DNA of 64,000 bases, taken from contig NZ_JAUOSF010000007.1 of the NCBI RefSeq assembly GCF_030548465.1, positions 62,001-126,000 of the forward strand. The letters run 5' to 3'. The position numbers and the translations under genes were made by a program. Source of the DNA: Tamlana sp. 2_MG-2023 (lineage in GTDB: Bacteria; Bacteroidota; Bacteroidia; Flavobacteriales; Flavobacteriaceae). This document shows positions 37,738 to 47,005 of this stretch, piece after piece. The notes beneath the pieces were generated by a model. It saw only the letters and a program-made list of their open reading frames with translations. It did no database searches and was not told the DNA's origin. The first letter of the stretch is position 1. The number at the start of each line of letters is the position of its first letter.

Positions 37738-40700
37738 ATGACAAAAAAGAAAAAGAATATCGACAAGGAATTTGGACTGTCGTCGTGGGCTATTAATAAC
37801 AAAACCACGATTTACGTGATCATGGCCGTAATTTTCTACTTAGGAATTACCGCTTATTACCACATGCCACGTGAAAATTTCCCAGAGGTTAAAGAAACCA
37901 AGATTTATGTAAGCTCTGTCTATCCAGGAAATACAGCCGAGGATATCGAAAAACTGATTACAGATCCGCTTGAAGACAGGTTAAAAACCATCAGTAATGT
38001 GGTTGAAATTACCTCTACATCGCAAGAGGATTATTCTATGATTATCGTAGAATTTGACGCAAACATAGCGGTAGAAGCTGCTAAGCAAAAGGTAAAAGAT
38101 GAAATAGATTCTGAAACCGCTGGTGAAGACTGGCCTACGTTTAACGACGCCAAAGTAGAACCCAACGCTTTCGATTTAAACCTATCGGAAGAAATGCCCA
38201 TTCTGAACATTAATATTTCTGGGGATTATCCTGTTGAAAAATTAAAAGATTTTGGTGAATACCTTCAAGATGAAATTGAAGACCTTCAGGAAATTAAACA
38301 AGTAGACATTCGTGGCGCCCAAGAAAAAGAAGTTGAAGTCGCTGTAGACATCTACCAAATGATGGCTGCCCAAGTAAGTTTTAATGATGTGATTAACGCC
38401 ATTCGTGGAGGGAACGTCACCATGTCGGCCGGTAATTTAATTTCAAGTGGTCAACGTAGAACCATACGTATTTTAGGTGAAGTTGAAGACCCTCAAGAAC
38501 TTAATAATTTCGTTATTAAGTCAGATAACGGCAATCCTATTTATTTAAAAGACATTGCTAATGTTTCTTTTAAAGAAAAAGATAGAACTACATACGCTCG
38601 TGAATTTGGACACCGTGTGGTGATGCTAGATGTTAAAAAACGTGCTGGAAAAAACATGGTGGATGCTGCAGAGCAAATTCAGCAAATTGTTGCAGATACC
38701 AAAGAGAATGTGTTTCCGTCAGACTTAACAGTAACCATAGCAAACGATCAATCATCTGTAACTATTGGTCAAGTTGACGACCTCGTAAATAATATCATTT
38801 TCGGTATTATTCTAGTTGTTACAGTACTGATGTTCTTCTTAGGGTTTAAAAATGCGCTGTTCGTAGGTTTCGCCATACCGATGTCGATGTTCATGTCTTT
38901 AATGATTTTAAATCTTTTAGGCTATACATTAAATACGATGATTCTTTTCGGACTTATTATGGGTCTAGGAATGCTTGTAGATAACGGTATTGTGGTTGTT
39001 GAAAACGTGTACCGCTTGATGGACGAAGAAGGCATGAGTAGAAAAGAGGCAGCCAAAGTAGGTATTGGTGAAATTGCCTTTCCTATTATCATTTCTACGG
39101 CAACAACAGTAGCCGCCTTTATTCCGCTAGGACTTTGGCCAGGTGTCATGGGACAATTTATGATGCTTCTTCCTATAACTTTATCAACCGTTTTAGGGTC
39201 TTCTTTAATTGTTGCGATTTTCTTCAATTCAGTATTGGTTTCAAAATTCATGACTACCGAAGACAAGGACATGCCTTTAAAAAACATCGTAGTCATAACT
39301 GGAATTATTTCAGCCATTGGACTGCTTGTTTTAATTTTTGGTGGTGCTTACCGAGGCTTAGGCGGACTTATGCTTTTCACAGCTGTCATGCTTTGGATTT
39401 ACAGGTTATTTTTAAGAAAAATGGCTAACAGATTTCAAACAAAAACCTTAGTAAAACTTGAAAATTTATATGAACGTGAGCTGCGTCGTGCATTAAGCAA
39501 AAAATGGCCGGCTTTTATTACGGTAACTACTTTTGTATTGCTTATCGTTGCTTTTGTCGCCTTTGGTGCATCTCTCGCGTCACAACGTACTAAAGTAGAG
39601 TTTTTCCCTGATAATAAACCAAATCAGATTATTGTTTATATCGAATACCCTGAAGGTACCGATATCGAAAAAACAAATGCGATTACTAAAGAAATTGAGG
39701 CCAAAGTATATGATGTTTTAGATGATGACATGTACAAGGATGGTGATTATAACTTTTTAGTTGAAAGTGCCGTTTCGCAAGTTGGTGAAGGTGCTGGGAA
39801 TCCGCAAACTGATGGTGGTTCTGCTGCAGAAATGCCACATAAAGCTAAGATTACCGCGTCCATGCGTGAATATAAATACCGTAAAGGCGCCGATAGTGAA
39901 TTGCTTCGACAAAAAGTACAAAAAGCGCTTGTAGGTATTTACCCTGGTGTTTTAATTTCGGTTGAAAAAGATCAAAATGGACCACCTGCTGGTTCTCCTA
40001 TCAACATTGAAATTGAAGGTGATGATTACGCACAACTTATCGGTGTAGCCGAAAATATGCGTGATTTTATCAACGAAAAAAACATCGCTGGTATTGATGA
40101 ATTAAAAATTGATGTAAACAAAGACAAACCAACCATGATGGTTGAAGTTGACCGTGCCAAATCTGGAGAATTAGGGGTAAGCGCCAGTCAGGTTGGAACA
40201 CAGTTACGTAATTCTATTTTTGGTAGTAAAGCGGGCGTTTACAAAGAAGATGGTGACGATTTTGATATCTATGTGCGTTTCAATGAAGCGAATAGATATA
40301 ATACCAGTGCTATTTTTAATCAGAAAATTACCTTTAGAGATAATACGGGGCAAATTAAAGAGATTCCGGTATCTGCTGTAGCCAAGCAAAATAACACATC
40401 GGGCTATAATGCGATTAAACATAAGGACACGAGACGTGTTGTTACTGTGTATTCGGCACTATCTCCTGGTTTTACAGATGCAGCGGCCATAGTTGGGCAT
40501 ATTCAAAGAGAAATGAAAACCTTTGAAAACTTACCTCAAGGCGTGAAAATTGATTATACAGGTCAAATCGAAGAACAAAATAAGCAAATGGCCTTTTTAA
40601 TGGGCGCCTTTTTCACAGGGTTAGCGCTTATCTTTTTCATATTGATTTTCCAATTCAACTCGGTTTCAAAACCAGGAATCATCATGTTGGCGATTTTCTT

Positions 40701-41226
40701 AAGTTTTATTGGTGTATTTGGCGGACTAGTAGTCACGGGAGATGCTTTCGTAATTATGATGACCATGATGGGTATTATTTCACTCGCTGGTATTGTAGTA
40801 AATAACGGTGTGGTACTTCTAGATTACGCCCAACTGCTTATCGACAGAAAGAAAAACGCCTTAGATCTGGATAATGATGCCTACTTAAGCCTAGATGATT
40901 TATACGAATGTATTGTTCGTGCAGGTAAAGCACGTTTACGTCCGGTATTACTAACGGCCATTACAACCATTTTAGGCCTTATCCCTCTGGCTATCGGATT
41001 AAACATTAACTTCTTTACTTTGGTTAATGATTTTGATGCCAACATTTATATGGGTGGTGATAACGTGGTGTTCTGGGGACCATTGGCATGGACGGTAATT
41101 TACGGATTAGTTGTGGCAACCTTCTTAACCCTTATTGTAGTTCCTGTGTTTTTCTACTTGATAACACGATTTAAAATGTGGTTGTTTAAAGACCGTGTTG
41201 GTGCTACCGAAAAGTTAGAGGCTTAA
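37738..41226 (+). CDS. RND-family efflux pump, inner membrane transporter
   Basis: A 1162-residue AcrB/MexB-type proton-driven exporter with twelve membrane helices and two large periplasmic loops (about 60-340 and 630-940). In TM4 the motif is GMLVDNGIVVVENVYR: one of the two relay aspartates of AcrB is Asn. In TM10 GIVVNNGVVLLDYAQ has Asn in place of the AcrB relay lysine. This reduced relay is seen in other branches of the family, so the pump is probably active but may couple protons differently. A cytoplasmic/membrane insertion around 510-570 adds an extra hydrophobic stretch. Substrates cannot be inferred. Last gene of the operon. Confidence 0.93.
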   Translation: MTKKKKNIDKEFGLSSWAINNKTTIYVIMAVIFYLGITAYYHMPRENFPEVKETKIYVSSVYPGNTAEDIEKLITDPLEDRLKTISNVVEITSTSQEDYSMIIVEFDANIAVEAAKQKVKDEIDSETAGEDWPTFNDAKVEPNAFDLNLSEEMPILNINISGDYPVEKLKDFGEYLQDEIEDLQEIKQVDIRGAQEKEVEVAVDIYQMMAAQVSFNDVINAIRGGNVTMSAGNLISSGQRRTIRILGEVEDPQELNNFVIKSDNGNPIYLKDIANVSFKEKDRTTYAREFGHRVVMLDVKKRAGKNMVDAAEQIQQIVADTKENVFPSDLTVTIANDQSSVTIGQVDDLVNNIIFGIILVVTVLMFFLGFKNALFVGFAIPMSMFMSLMILNLLGYTLNTMILFGLIMGLGMLVDNGIVVVENVYRLMDEEGMSRKEAAKVGIGEIAFPIIISTATTVAAFIPLGLWPGVMGQFMMLLPITLSTVLGSSLIVAIFFNSVLVSKFMTTEDKDMPLKNIVVITGIISAIGLLVLIFGGAYRGLGGLMLFTAVMLWIYRLFLRKMANRFQTKTLVKLENLYERELRRALSKKWPAFITVTTFVLLIVAFVAFGASLASQRTKVEFFPDNKPNQIIVYIEYPEGTDIEKTNAITKEIEAKVYDVLDDDMYKDGDYNFLVESAVSQVGEGAGNPQTDGGSAAEMPHKAKITASMREYKYRKGADSELLRQKVQKALVGIYPGVLISVEKDQNGPPAGSPINIEIEGDDYAQLIGVAENMRDFINEKNIAGIDELKIDVNKDKPTMMVEVDRAKSGELGVSASQVGTQLRNSIFGSKAGVYKEDGDDFDIYVRFNEANRYNTSAIFNQKITFRDNTGQIKEIPVSAVAKQNNTSGYNAIKHKDTRRVVTVYSALSPGFTDAAAIVGHIQREMKTFENLPQGVKIDYTGQIEEQNKQMAFLMGAFFTGLALIFFILIFQFNSVSKPGIIMLAIFLSFIGVFGGLVVTGDAFVIMMTMMGIISLAGIVVNNGVVLLDYAQLLIDRKKNALDLDNDAYLSLDDLYECIVRAGKARLRPVLLTAITTILGLIPLAIGLNINFFTLVNDFDANIYMGGDNVVFWGPLAWTVIYGLVVATFLTLIVVPVFFYLITRFKMWLFKDRVGATEKLEA

Positions 41227-41274
41227 AAATATTGACATATCATTTTTAATTGTGTGACTAACTCGATTAATAGC

Positions 41275-41312
41275 AAGAGAGCTTCAGTTTAATTACTGAG
41301 GCTTTCTTTTTT
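41275..41312 (+). terminator. Terminator of the efflux operon
   Basis: Hairpin with arms about 41277-41290 and 41297-41310, loop TTAATT, a few G/T wobbles, followed by T6. It lies about 50 bases after the RND stop. Confidence 0.7.
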
Positions 41313-41660
41313 GTTAGTTGATGGTTATTAGTTTTTGGTTTTTGGTAGCTTACTCTTGCGCTAGGTTTCCTAGACACAGATTTCACGGATTTCACAGATT
41401 TTTGCGCAATACATCTTTGCGACCTTGCGTCTTTGGGAAATACTTTTTGTCTCTCTGAGAACCTCTGCGAAACCTCTGTGTATCTCTGCGTAACAGCTAT
41501 AAAAATCTATTTTTAACAACGCTAGCGCTCGTTTTTAACGAGTGCCGTCATGAGTAAGAAAAGACAAGAGTCTATATTTTAAAGACAGTACTATGGAAGT
41601 CCGAGTTACAAACTCGAACTAGCGCAGTAGCGAGATTTTTTTCGCTAGTGAGAATTCTTA
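41312..41660. repeat. Left copy of a long inverted intergenic repeat cluster
   Basis: Holds, in order, a TTAGTTGATGG/GCTTACTC segment, a CACAGATTTCACGGATT-type repeat, a CATCTTTGCGACC-type repeat, and a REP-like block: 41521-41550 is the exact reverse complement of 45876-45905 (30/30), and 41593-41623 matches 45842-45872 inverted with few differences. This copy has about 40 extra bases between the two REP halves. No gene. Confidence 0.8.
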
Positions 41661-41748
41661 TTCATTCTGCCCGAAACCAACTTATTCAACAGAAAAACAA
41701 GAATTAGGAATGATCCAAATAAGTCCTAAATAATTGATATAACTTCAC

Positions 41749-41756
41749 TAAATTTG
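41749..41756 (+). promoter_or_regulatory. -7 box of aspS
   Basis: TAAATTTG followed by GCACC, the same extended form as in front of tetR and rimP; 17 bases before the aspS start. No clean -33 box. Confidence 0.55.
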
Positions 41757-41773
41757 CACCTCAATTTTTCATT

Positions 41774-43528
41774 ATGTACAGAAGTCATAACTGCGGTGAA
41801 TTAAGGGCCGCACATATAAATACAGAAGTTACTTTAGCTGGATGGGTTCAAAAATCTAGAGACAAAGGGTTTATCGTTTGGGTTGATTTAAGAGACCGTT
41901 ACGGGATTACCCAATTGGTTTTCGATGAAGAACGTACTTCTAAAACCCTAATTGAGCAAGCACAACACTTAGGTCGTGAGTTTGTCATTCAGGTTAAAGG
42001 AACCGTTATCGAACGTGCTTCAAAAAATGCTAATATTCCAACTGGTGATATCGAGCTTTTAGTTACTGAATTAAACATTCTTAACGAATCGAAATTGCCA
42101 CCGTTTACTATCGAAGACAAAACCGATGGTGGTGAAGATATTAGAATGAAATATCGTTATTTAGATATTAGAAGAAATCCTGTAAAAAACAGCTTGATCT
42201 TCCGTCATAAAGTCACTCAAGAGGTTAGAAATTATTTATCTAACGCGGGCTTTATTGAAGTTGAAACCCCATACTTAATCAAATCAACACCTGAAGGGGC
42301 TCGTGATTTCGTGGTGCCTTCAAGAATGAATGCCGGACAATTTTATGCCTTACCACAATCACCACAAACCTTTAAGCAATTGCTTATGGTAGGTGGCATG
42401 GATAAATATTTCCAAATTGTAAAATGCTTTAGAGATGAAGATTTACGTGCCGATAGACAACCAGAATTCACACAAATTGACTGTGAAATGGCTTTTATCG
42501 ACCAAGAAGATATTTTAAATGCTTTTGAAGGGTTAACACGTCACTTACTTAAAGAAGTGAATGGTGTTGAAGTTGAAAAATTCCCGAGAATGCTTTACGA
42601 CGATGCCATGCGTTTATACGGAAACGACAAACCAGACATTCGTTTTGGTATGGAGTTTGGCGAATTAAACGAAGTAGCGCAACATAAAGATTTTGGTGTT
42701 TTCAATAATGCTGAATTGGTTGTTGGTATCGCTGTTCCTGGCGGAAATAGTTTCACAAGAAAAGAAATTGACAAATTAATTTCATGGGTTAAGCGTCCGC
42801 AAGTAGGTGCTTTAGGCATGGTGTATTCACGTTGTAATGATGATGGTTCATTTAAATCTTCAGTAGATAAATTCTACGATCAAGACGATTTAGCAAAATG
42901 GGCAGAAGCAACCAACGCTAAGCCAGGTGATTTAGTTTGTATCCTTTCAGGAGATAAAAACAAAGTACGTGCACAATTAAGTGCTTTACGTATGGAATTA
43001 GCAGAGCAATTAGGTTTACGTAAGCCTGACGAATTTGCACCACTATGGGTGATGGACTTCCCGTTATTAGAGTGGGATGAAGATACTGAACGTTACCACG
43101 CCATGCACCACCCATTCACCTCGCCTAAACCAGGACAATTAGAATTACTTAAAACAGATCCAGGTGCTGTAAAAGCCAACGCCTACGATTTAGTATTGAA
43201 TGGTAATGAAATTGGTGGAGGTTCTATTAGAATTCACGATAAAGAAACCCAGTCTTTAATGTTTGATTATTTAGGATTCACGCCTGAAGAAGCTAAAGCA
43301 CAATTCGGTTTCCTTATGGATGCTTTCCAATATGGGGCACCGCCACACGGAGGTTTAGCTTTCGGACTAGACAGATTGGTTGCTATTTTAGGCGGACAAG
43401 AAACAATTCGAGATTTTATCGCTTTCCCTAAAAACAATTCGGGACGCGATGTGATGATTGATGCACCTGCTGCCATTGACGATGAGCAACTCACAGAACT
43501 CAGTTTAAAACTAAATTTAAAATCATAA
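41774..43528 (+). CDS. aspS: Aspartate-tRNA ligase
   Basis: Charges tRNA-Asp. The 584-residue bacterial-type class II synthetase has an N-terminal OB-fold anticodon-binding domain (about 1-105), catalytic core with motif 1 around [18 protein letters not shown], motif 2 [18 protein letters not shown], a GAD insertion domain (about 285-415) and motif 3 [13 protein letters not shown]. Length is normal. Monocistronic with its own -7 box and terminator. Confidence 0.97.
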   Translation: MYRSHNCGELRAAHINTEVTLAGWVQKSRDKGFIVWVDLRDRYGITQLVFDEERTSKTLIEQAQHLGREFVIQVKGTVIERASKNANIPTGDIELLVTELNILNESKLPPFTIEDKTDGGEDIRMKYRYLDIRRNPVKNSLIFRHKVTQEVRNYLSNAGFIEVETPYLIKSTPEGARDFVVPSRMNAGQFYALPQSPQTFKQLLMVGGMDKYFQIVKCFRDEDLRADRQPEFTQIDCEMAFIDQEDILNAFEGLTRHLLKEVNGVEVEKFPRMLYDDAMRLYGNDKPDIRFGMEFGELNEVAQHKDFGVFNNAELVVGIAVPGGNSFTRKEIDKLISWVKRPQVGALGMVYSRCNDDGSFKSSVDKFYDQDDLAKWAEATNAKPGDLVCILSGDKNKVRAQLSALRMELAEQLGLRKPDEFAPLWVMDFPLLEWDEDTERYHAMHHPFTSPKPGQLELLKTDPGAVKANAYDLVLNGNEIGGGSIRIHDKETQSLMFDYLGFTPEEAKAQFGFLMDAFQYGAPPHGGLAFGLDRLVAILGGQETIRDFIAFPKNNSGRDVMIDAPAAIDDEQLTELSLKLNLKS

Positions 43529-43534
43529 CTTTAT

Positions 43535-43561
43535 AAAATCCTGCTTCTTGCAGGATTTTTT
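43535..43561 (+). terminator. Terminator of aspS
   Basis: Perfect 9-bp stem (43536-43544 with 43550-43558), loop TTCTT, then a T run. The ClC gene starts 12 bases later. Confidence 0.85.
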
Positions 43562-43573
43562 GTAGATTTAATC

Positions 43574-45367
43574 ATGCCAAAAAGAACTCTTTTTAAACGC
43601 TTCCTTATTTGGAGGGCGAAACATATTTCCCATAAACAGTTTGTTTATATTTTAAGCGTAGTCATTGGGTTTGCGGCAGGAATGGGTGCGGTAGTTTTAA
43701 AAAACCTCACGCACTATATTCAAAGTTTATTAGAAGGCAAACTGATTGAGCAGTACCATCATGCTTTCTATTTTTTGTTTCCTATTTTAGGGCTTAGTAT
43801 CGTGTTCCTGATCATGAAATATGTGATTCGCCACAAAGTAAGTCACGGTATTCCATCAACTTTACTCGCCATTTCAAAGCGAAAAGGCATCATGAAACGT
43901 TACCAAATGTTTGGGTCTATTTTAACCGCACCAATTACGGTTGGTTTTGGAGGTTCGGTTGGTTTGGAAGGCCCAACCGTGGCAACAGGAGCTGCTCTTG
44001 GTTCAAATATTTCGCGAATGTTTCACATGAACCAAACCACCAGAACACTACTTATTGGATGTGCTGCTGCAGGTGCTATGAGTTCGATTTTTAAAGCGCC
44101 CATTGCCGCTATTATTTTTGCCATTGAAGTGTTTAGTTTAGATCTTACCATTGCTTCCATGTTACCGCTTTTATTAGCATCTCTATCAGCGATTCTAACC
44201 TCTTATTTTTTCTTCGGAAATGATGTCATTCTACCCTTTAGAATTGAAGATAAATTTTATATTTCTGATGCACCATTCTACATGCTTTTAGGTGTTATAG
44301 CTGCTTTTGTATCTATTTATTTCACCGAAGTTTACGATCGCATCCAGAAGCTTTTCGATAAATTAGAATCACCAATCAAGAAACTCATTGTTGGTGGTGT
44401 TGGTATTGGTGTTCTTGTGTTTTTAATTCCGCCATTATATGGTGAGGGTTTCGATGTAATAAATAACCTAATTGTTGGAAACCCTGAAAAAGCCTTAGAA
44501 ACGAATTTATTTAGCTTAGACTTAAACAACATTTGGTATGTAATTTTATTACTAATCGGACTCTTACTTTTTAAAATTGTGGCTAGTGCCTTAACTTTTG
44601 GAGCTGGCGGTGTTGGTGGTATTTTTGCACCTGTGCTTTTCATGGGAAGCATTATGGGCTTTTGCATGTCTAAAATTGTAAACCATTGTGGTTTATTTAG
44701 TCGCACCATTTCCGAGAGTAATTTTACCCTAGTTGGGATGGCAGGTTTACTCGCAGGTGTTTTACACGCGCCACTAACCGCGATTTTCCTTATTGCTGAA
44801 CTTACGGGAGGTTATGAGCTTTTTATCCCGCTTATGCTTACCGCAACCATATCCTTTGGCATTACAAAATACTTCAAACCTCATTCTGTTTACACCATGG
44901 AATTAGGAAGAAAAGGAGAACTTATTACACACGATAAAGACCATGCGGTTTTAACGCTCATGGACATTAATAAAGTTATTGAAACCAATTTTATTGCTAT
45001 TAACCCAGAAATGAATTTGGAAGAAATGATTAACAAGGCCGTAATCAAATCGAAACGAAACATCTTCCCTGTAGTCCATAAAGAAACAAAAAAACTAAAA
45101 GGTATAATATTATTAGATGATTTACGTCCTATTATGTTCGACCGTTCATTATACAAGGAAGTTCATGCCACACATATCATGCAAAAACCACCAGCAGTCA
45201 TTCTGCTAGACCAAGATAAAATGACCGATATCATGCAAAAATTTCAAGACAGTAGCGCCTGGAATTTACCTGTAACTAAAAACGGTGTTTATTATGGTTT
45301 TATCTCAAAATCTAAATTACTAACAGCATATCGTCGTCAGCTAATAAGCTTACAAGTTGATTCTTAA
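43574..45367 (+). CDS. ClC-family chloride channel/transporter with CBS domains
   Basis: A 597-residue membrane protein: eighteen short helices of the ClC fold (about 20-430), then a pair of cytoplasmic CBS domains (about 460-585). Selectivity segments: VSHGIP (usually GSGIP), GSVGLEGPTVATG, holding the gating glutamate, and GVGGIFAPVLF. The gating Glu is kept, so either a Cl-/H+ exchanger or a gated channel is possible. CBS pairs often bind adenine nucleotides and adjust gating. The small membrane protein gene downstream (22 bases) may be in the same transcript. Confidence 0.93.
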   Translation: MPKRTLFKRFLIWRAKHISHKQFVYILSVVIGFAAGMGAVVLKNLTHYIQSLLEGKLIEQYHHAFYFLFPILGLSIVFLIMKYVIRHKVSHGIPSTLLAISKRKGIMKRYQMFGSILTAPITVGFGGSVGLEGPTVATGAALGSNISRMFHMNQTTRTLLIGCAAAGAMSSIFKAPIAAIIFAIEVFSLDLTIASMLPLLLASLSAILTSYFFFGNDVILPFRIEDKFYISDAPFYMLLGVIAAFVSIYFTEVYDRIQKLFDKLESPIKKLIVGGVGIGVLVFLIPPLYGEGFDVINNLIVGNPEKALETNLFSLDLNNIWYVILLLIGLLLFKIVASALTFGAGGVGGIFAPVLFMGSIMGFCMSKIVNHCGLFSRTISESNFTLVGMAGLLAGVLHAPLTAIFLIAELTGGYELFIPLMLTATISFGITKYFKPHSVYTMELGRKGELITHDKDHAVLTLMDINKVIETNFIAINPEMNLEEMINKAVIKSKRNIFPVVHKETKKLKGIILLDDLRPIMFDRSLYKEVHATHIMQKPPAVILLDQDKMTDIMQKFQDSSAWNLPVTKNGVYYGFISKSKLLTAYRRQLISLQVDS

Positions 45368-45389
45368 AATGTATCACTAGAATTATCCT

Positions 45390-45623
45390 ATGAAATACCT
45401 CTTACTCATATTAACCATCGCCGTGTTCACCAGCATCGTTCTAGGCTTTGTATTAGACGTCGATTACACCGAAAAATTGATTGGTTTTGGTGTTGCAGGT
45501 CTATTTTTTATTGTATTTCCGCTTTTTTCATACATCCATTGGAAGGACAAAAAAGTAGAAGATTACATGCTCACCAAAGAGAATTTGGATAAAATGCGTG
45601 AAAACCAAAAACGCAAGAAATAG
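45390..45623 (+). CDS. Small membrane protein of unknown function
   Basis: A 77-residue protein with two membrane helices (about 2-22 and 30-50) and a short basic C-terminal tail (KRKK). Not recognised. It lies 22 bases after the ClC gene in the same direction; a partner role is possible but unsupported. Confidence 0.65.
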   Translation: MKYLLLILTIAVFTSIVLGFVLDVDYTEKLIGFGVAGLFFIVFPLFSYIHWKDKKVEDYMLTKENLDKMRENQKRKK

Positions 45624-45639
45624 GTTTTTCTAGCTGTGA

Positions 45640-46085
45640 CGCAGAGATTCACAAAAATCATAGACACAGATTTCACAGATTAGCACAGATTAGCACAGAT
45701 TAAAGCACGTGAAATCTGTATGATTTGTATTTAAAAATTACAACGTAATCATCAGAACACTCCCCTAAGTAGTAATCTCAAAAAAAATCTGTGTAAATCC
45801 GTGAAATCTCTGTCTAGAAAATTTAGCGTAAGAGTCAGCACGCTAGTTCGAGTTTCTAGCCCGGACTTCCATTCTTGACGGCACTCGTTAAAAACGAGCG
45901 CTAGCATAGTAAATACTTGTCTAAAAAGAGCTCTGTGAATCTCCGTGTAATCTCAGCGAAACTCTGTGTAATAATTTCTCGCAAAGGTACGAAGTCCCAA
46001 AGATGTATTGCTCAAAAAAAATCAGTGGAATCTGTGTCTAAAAAATATAGCGCATGAGTAAGCCTCCAAAAACCACCAACTAACA
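45640..46085. repeat. Right copy of the long inverted intergenic repeat cluster
   Basis: Inverted relative to 41312-41660. Visible blocks: CACAGATTTCACAGATT units (45662-45705), a REP-like block 45842-45905 whose outer 30 bases (45876-45905) are an exact inverted copy of 41521-41550, then CTCTGTGTAAT, CCCAAAGATGTATTG and TAGCGCATGAGTAAGC segments matching the left copy in reverse order. The 478-base gap between genes holds nothing else. Confidence 0.8.
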
Positions 46086-46100
46086 TCCATTAACCAATAT

Positions 46101-46550
46101 CTAATTCAAGCCACGACGCTCAATAAAAAAGCGTTTCATCAAATTACCTGATTCTTCCGCTAACACACCACCTTCAATAACCGTTTTAGGATGTAATTTG
46201 GTGTTCAAATGAATGCAACCACGCTCTAAATCTCTCGCACCATAAACAATTTTAGAAATCTGACTCCAATACAAAGCCCCGGCACACATTTGGCAAGGCT
46301 CCAAAGTCACATAAAGCGTACAATTTTGAAGATATTTTCCGCCTAAAAAATTTGCTGCTGCGGTAATGGCTTGCATTTCAGCATGAGCAGTCACATCGTT
46401 GAGCATTTCAGTTAAATTATGTCCTCGTGCTATCACTTTATTATCAATAACAATAACAGCCCCAACTGGAATTTCTCCCTTTTCAAAAGCAGTTTCAGCT
46501 TCTTGAAGGGCTTTTTTCATAAAATAAGTATCATCAAAAGGTTCTAACAT
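46101..46550 (-). CDS. tadA: tRNA-specific adenosine deaminase (TadA-like)
   Basis: Zinc-dependent deaminase that makes inosine at the wobble position of tRNA-Arg(ACG). The 149-residue protein has both zinc motifs, HAEMQAI (HAE) and PCQMCAGAL (PCxxC), and the TadA helix-strand pattern beginning DDTYFMKKALQEAETAFEKG. TadA and guanine deaminase are close relatives; a tRNA role is the best reading. Monocistronic. Confidence 0.85.
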   Translation of the reverse strand: MLEPFDDTYFMKKALQEAETAFEKGEIPVGAVIVIDNKVIARGHNLTEMLNDVTAHAEMQAITAAANFLGGKYLQNCTLYVTLEPCQMCAGALYWSQISKIVYGARDLERGCIHLNTKLHPKTVIEGGVLAEESGNLMKRFFIERRGLN

Positions 46551-46593
46551 AATAAGCGCTTAGGTTTTCAAAATTACAATTTCAAAAATGTTT

Positions 46594-46757
46594 AATACCA
46601 ATTTAATTGTATAATGTCGTATTCTTAATTTGAATTATTTTTTGTTCAGATGAAATAGAAAATACAAGTACAGCCTTAGCTACGGTTTTATTTTATATTG
46701 AAATATGGGCAAAAAAGAAACTACTTGTATGCGACATTATATGGTTAAAATGGCATA
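46594..46757. mobile_element. MITE-like palindromic element
   Basis: A 164-bp element bounded by 26-bp imperfect terminal inverted repeats (46594-46619 and 46732-46757, 20/26 paired, the inner ten bases TATAATGTCG/CGACATTATA perfect). The centre holds a CCTTAGCTACGG palindrome. No reading frame. It looks like a non-autonomous element, with no transposase in the window to move it. Confidence 0.65.
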
Positions 46758-46782
46758 ACCCAATAAATTTACTATAACAAAA

Positions 46783-46812
46783 AAGGTCTGTGAAAATTCA
46801 TTCACAGACCTT
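46783..46812 (-). terminator. Terminator of the 43-residue gene
   Basis: Perfect 12-bp stem (46783-46794 with 46801-46812), loop of six. A run of T follows on the minus strand. It lies 21 bases after the stop of the small minus-strand gene at 46834-46965. Confidence 0.85.
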
Positions 46813-46833
46813 AAAAATCATCCATTTTTGATA

Positions 46834-46965
46834 TTATTGGACTCTTGTAAAAACATCGGTCCAAGCTTCACCATCATCTTCTCCAGAAAGGTGTAATTCA
46901 TTTTCAAAAACTTCAACATCTAATTCTACTTTTTCATTAGAGAGAAAAGAGCCCAAAAACCACAT
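46834..46965 (-). CDS. Small protein, 43 residues, unknown
   Basis: A short frame with ATG at 46965 and TAA at 46834. The peptide starts MWFLGSFLSNEKVELDV, then is acidic (ENELHLSGEDDGE) and ends AWTDVFTRVQ. No family is recognised. Support: it fills the gap between tadA and dxs, is followed within 21 bases by a perfect 12-bp terminator on the same strand, and that terminator has no other gene to serve. It could also be the tail of a decayed longer gene. Confidence 0.5.
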   Translation of the reverse strand: MWFLGSFLSNEKVELDVEVFENELHLSGEDDGEAWTDVFTRVQ

Positions 46966-46993
46966 TATTTAAACTGGAGAATAATAAAATATG

Positions 46994-47001
46994 TACTTTT
47001 G
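46994..47001 (+). promoter_or_regulatory. -7 box at the dxs start
   Basis: TACTTTTG followed by TGCGG, a full -7 match, lies inside the first codons of the longer dxs reading frame (ATG 46991). It argues that translation starts downstream, at GTG 47006, on a very short or leaderless message. Confidence 0.5.
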
Positions 47002-47005
47002 TGCG

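Noticed and set aside
41312-46085. Composite transposon around aspS and ClC
   Set aside because: No transposase between or beside the inverted clusters, and aspS is an essential gene in a normal context; kept only as a repeat finding.
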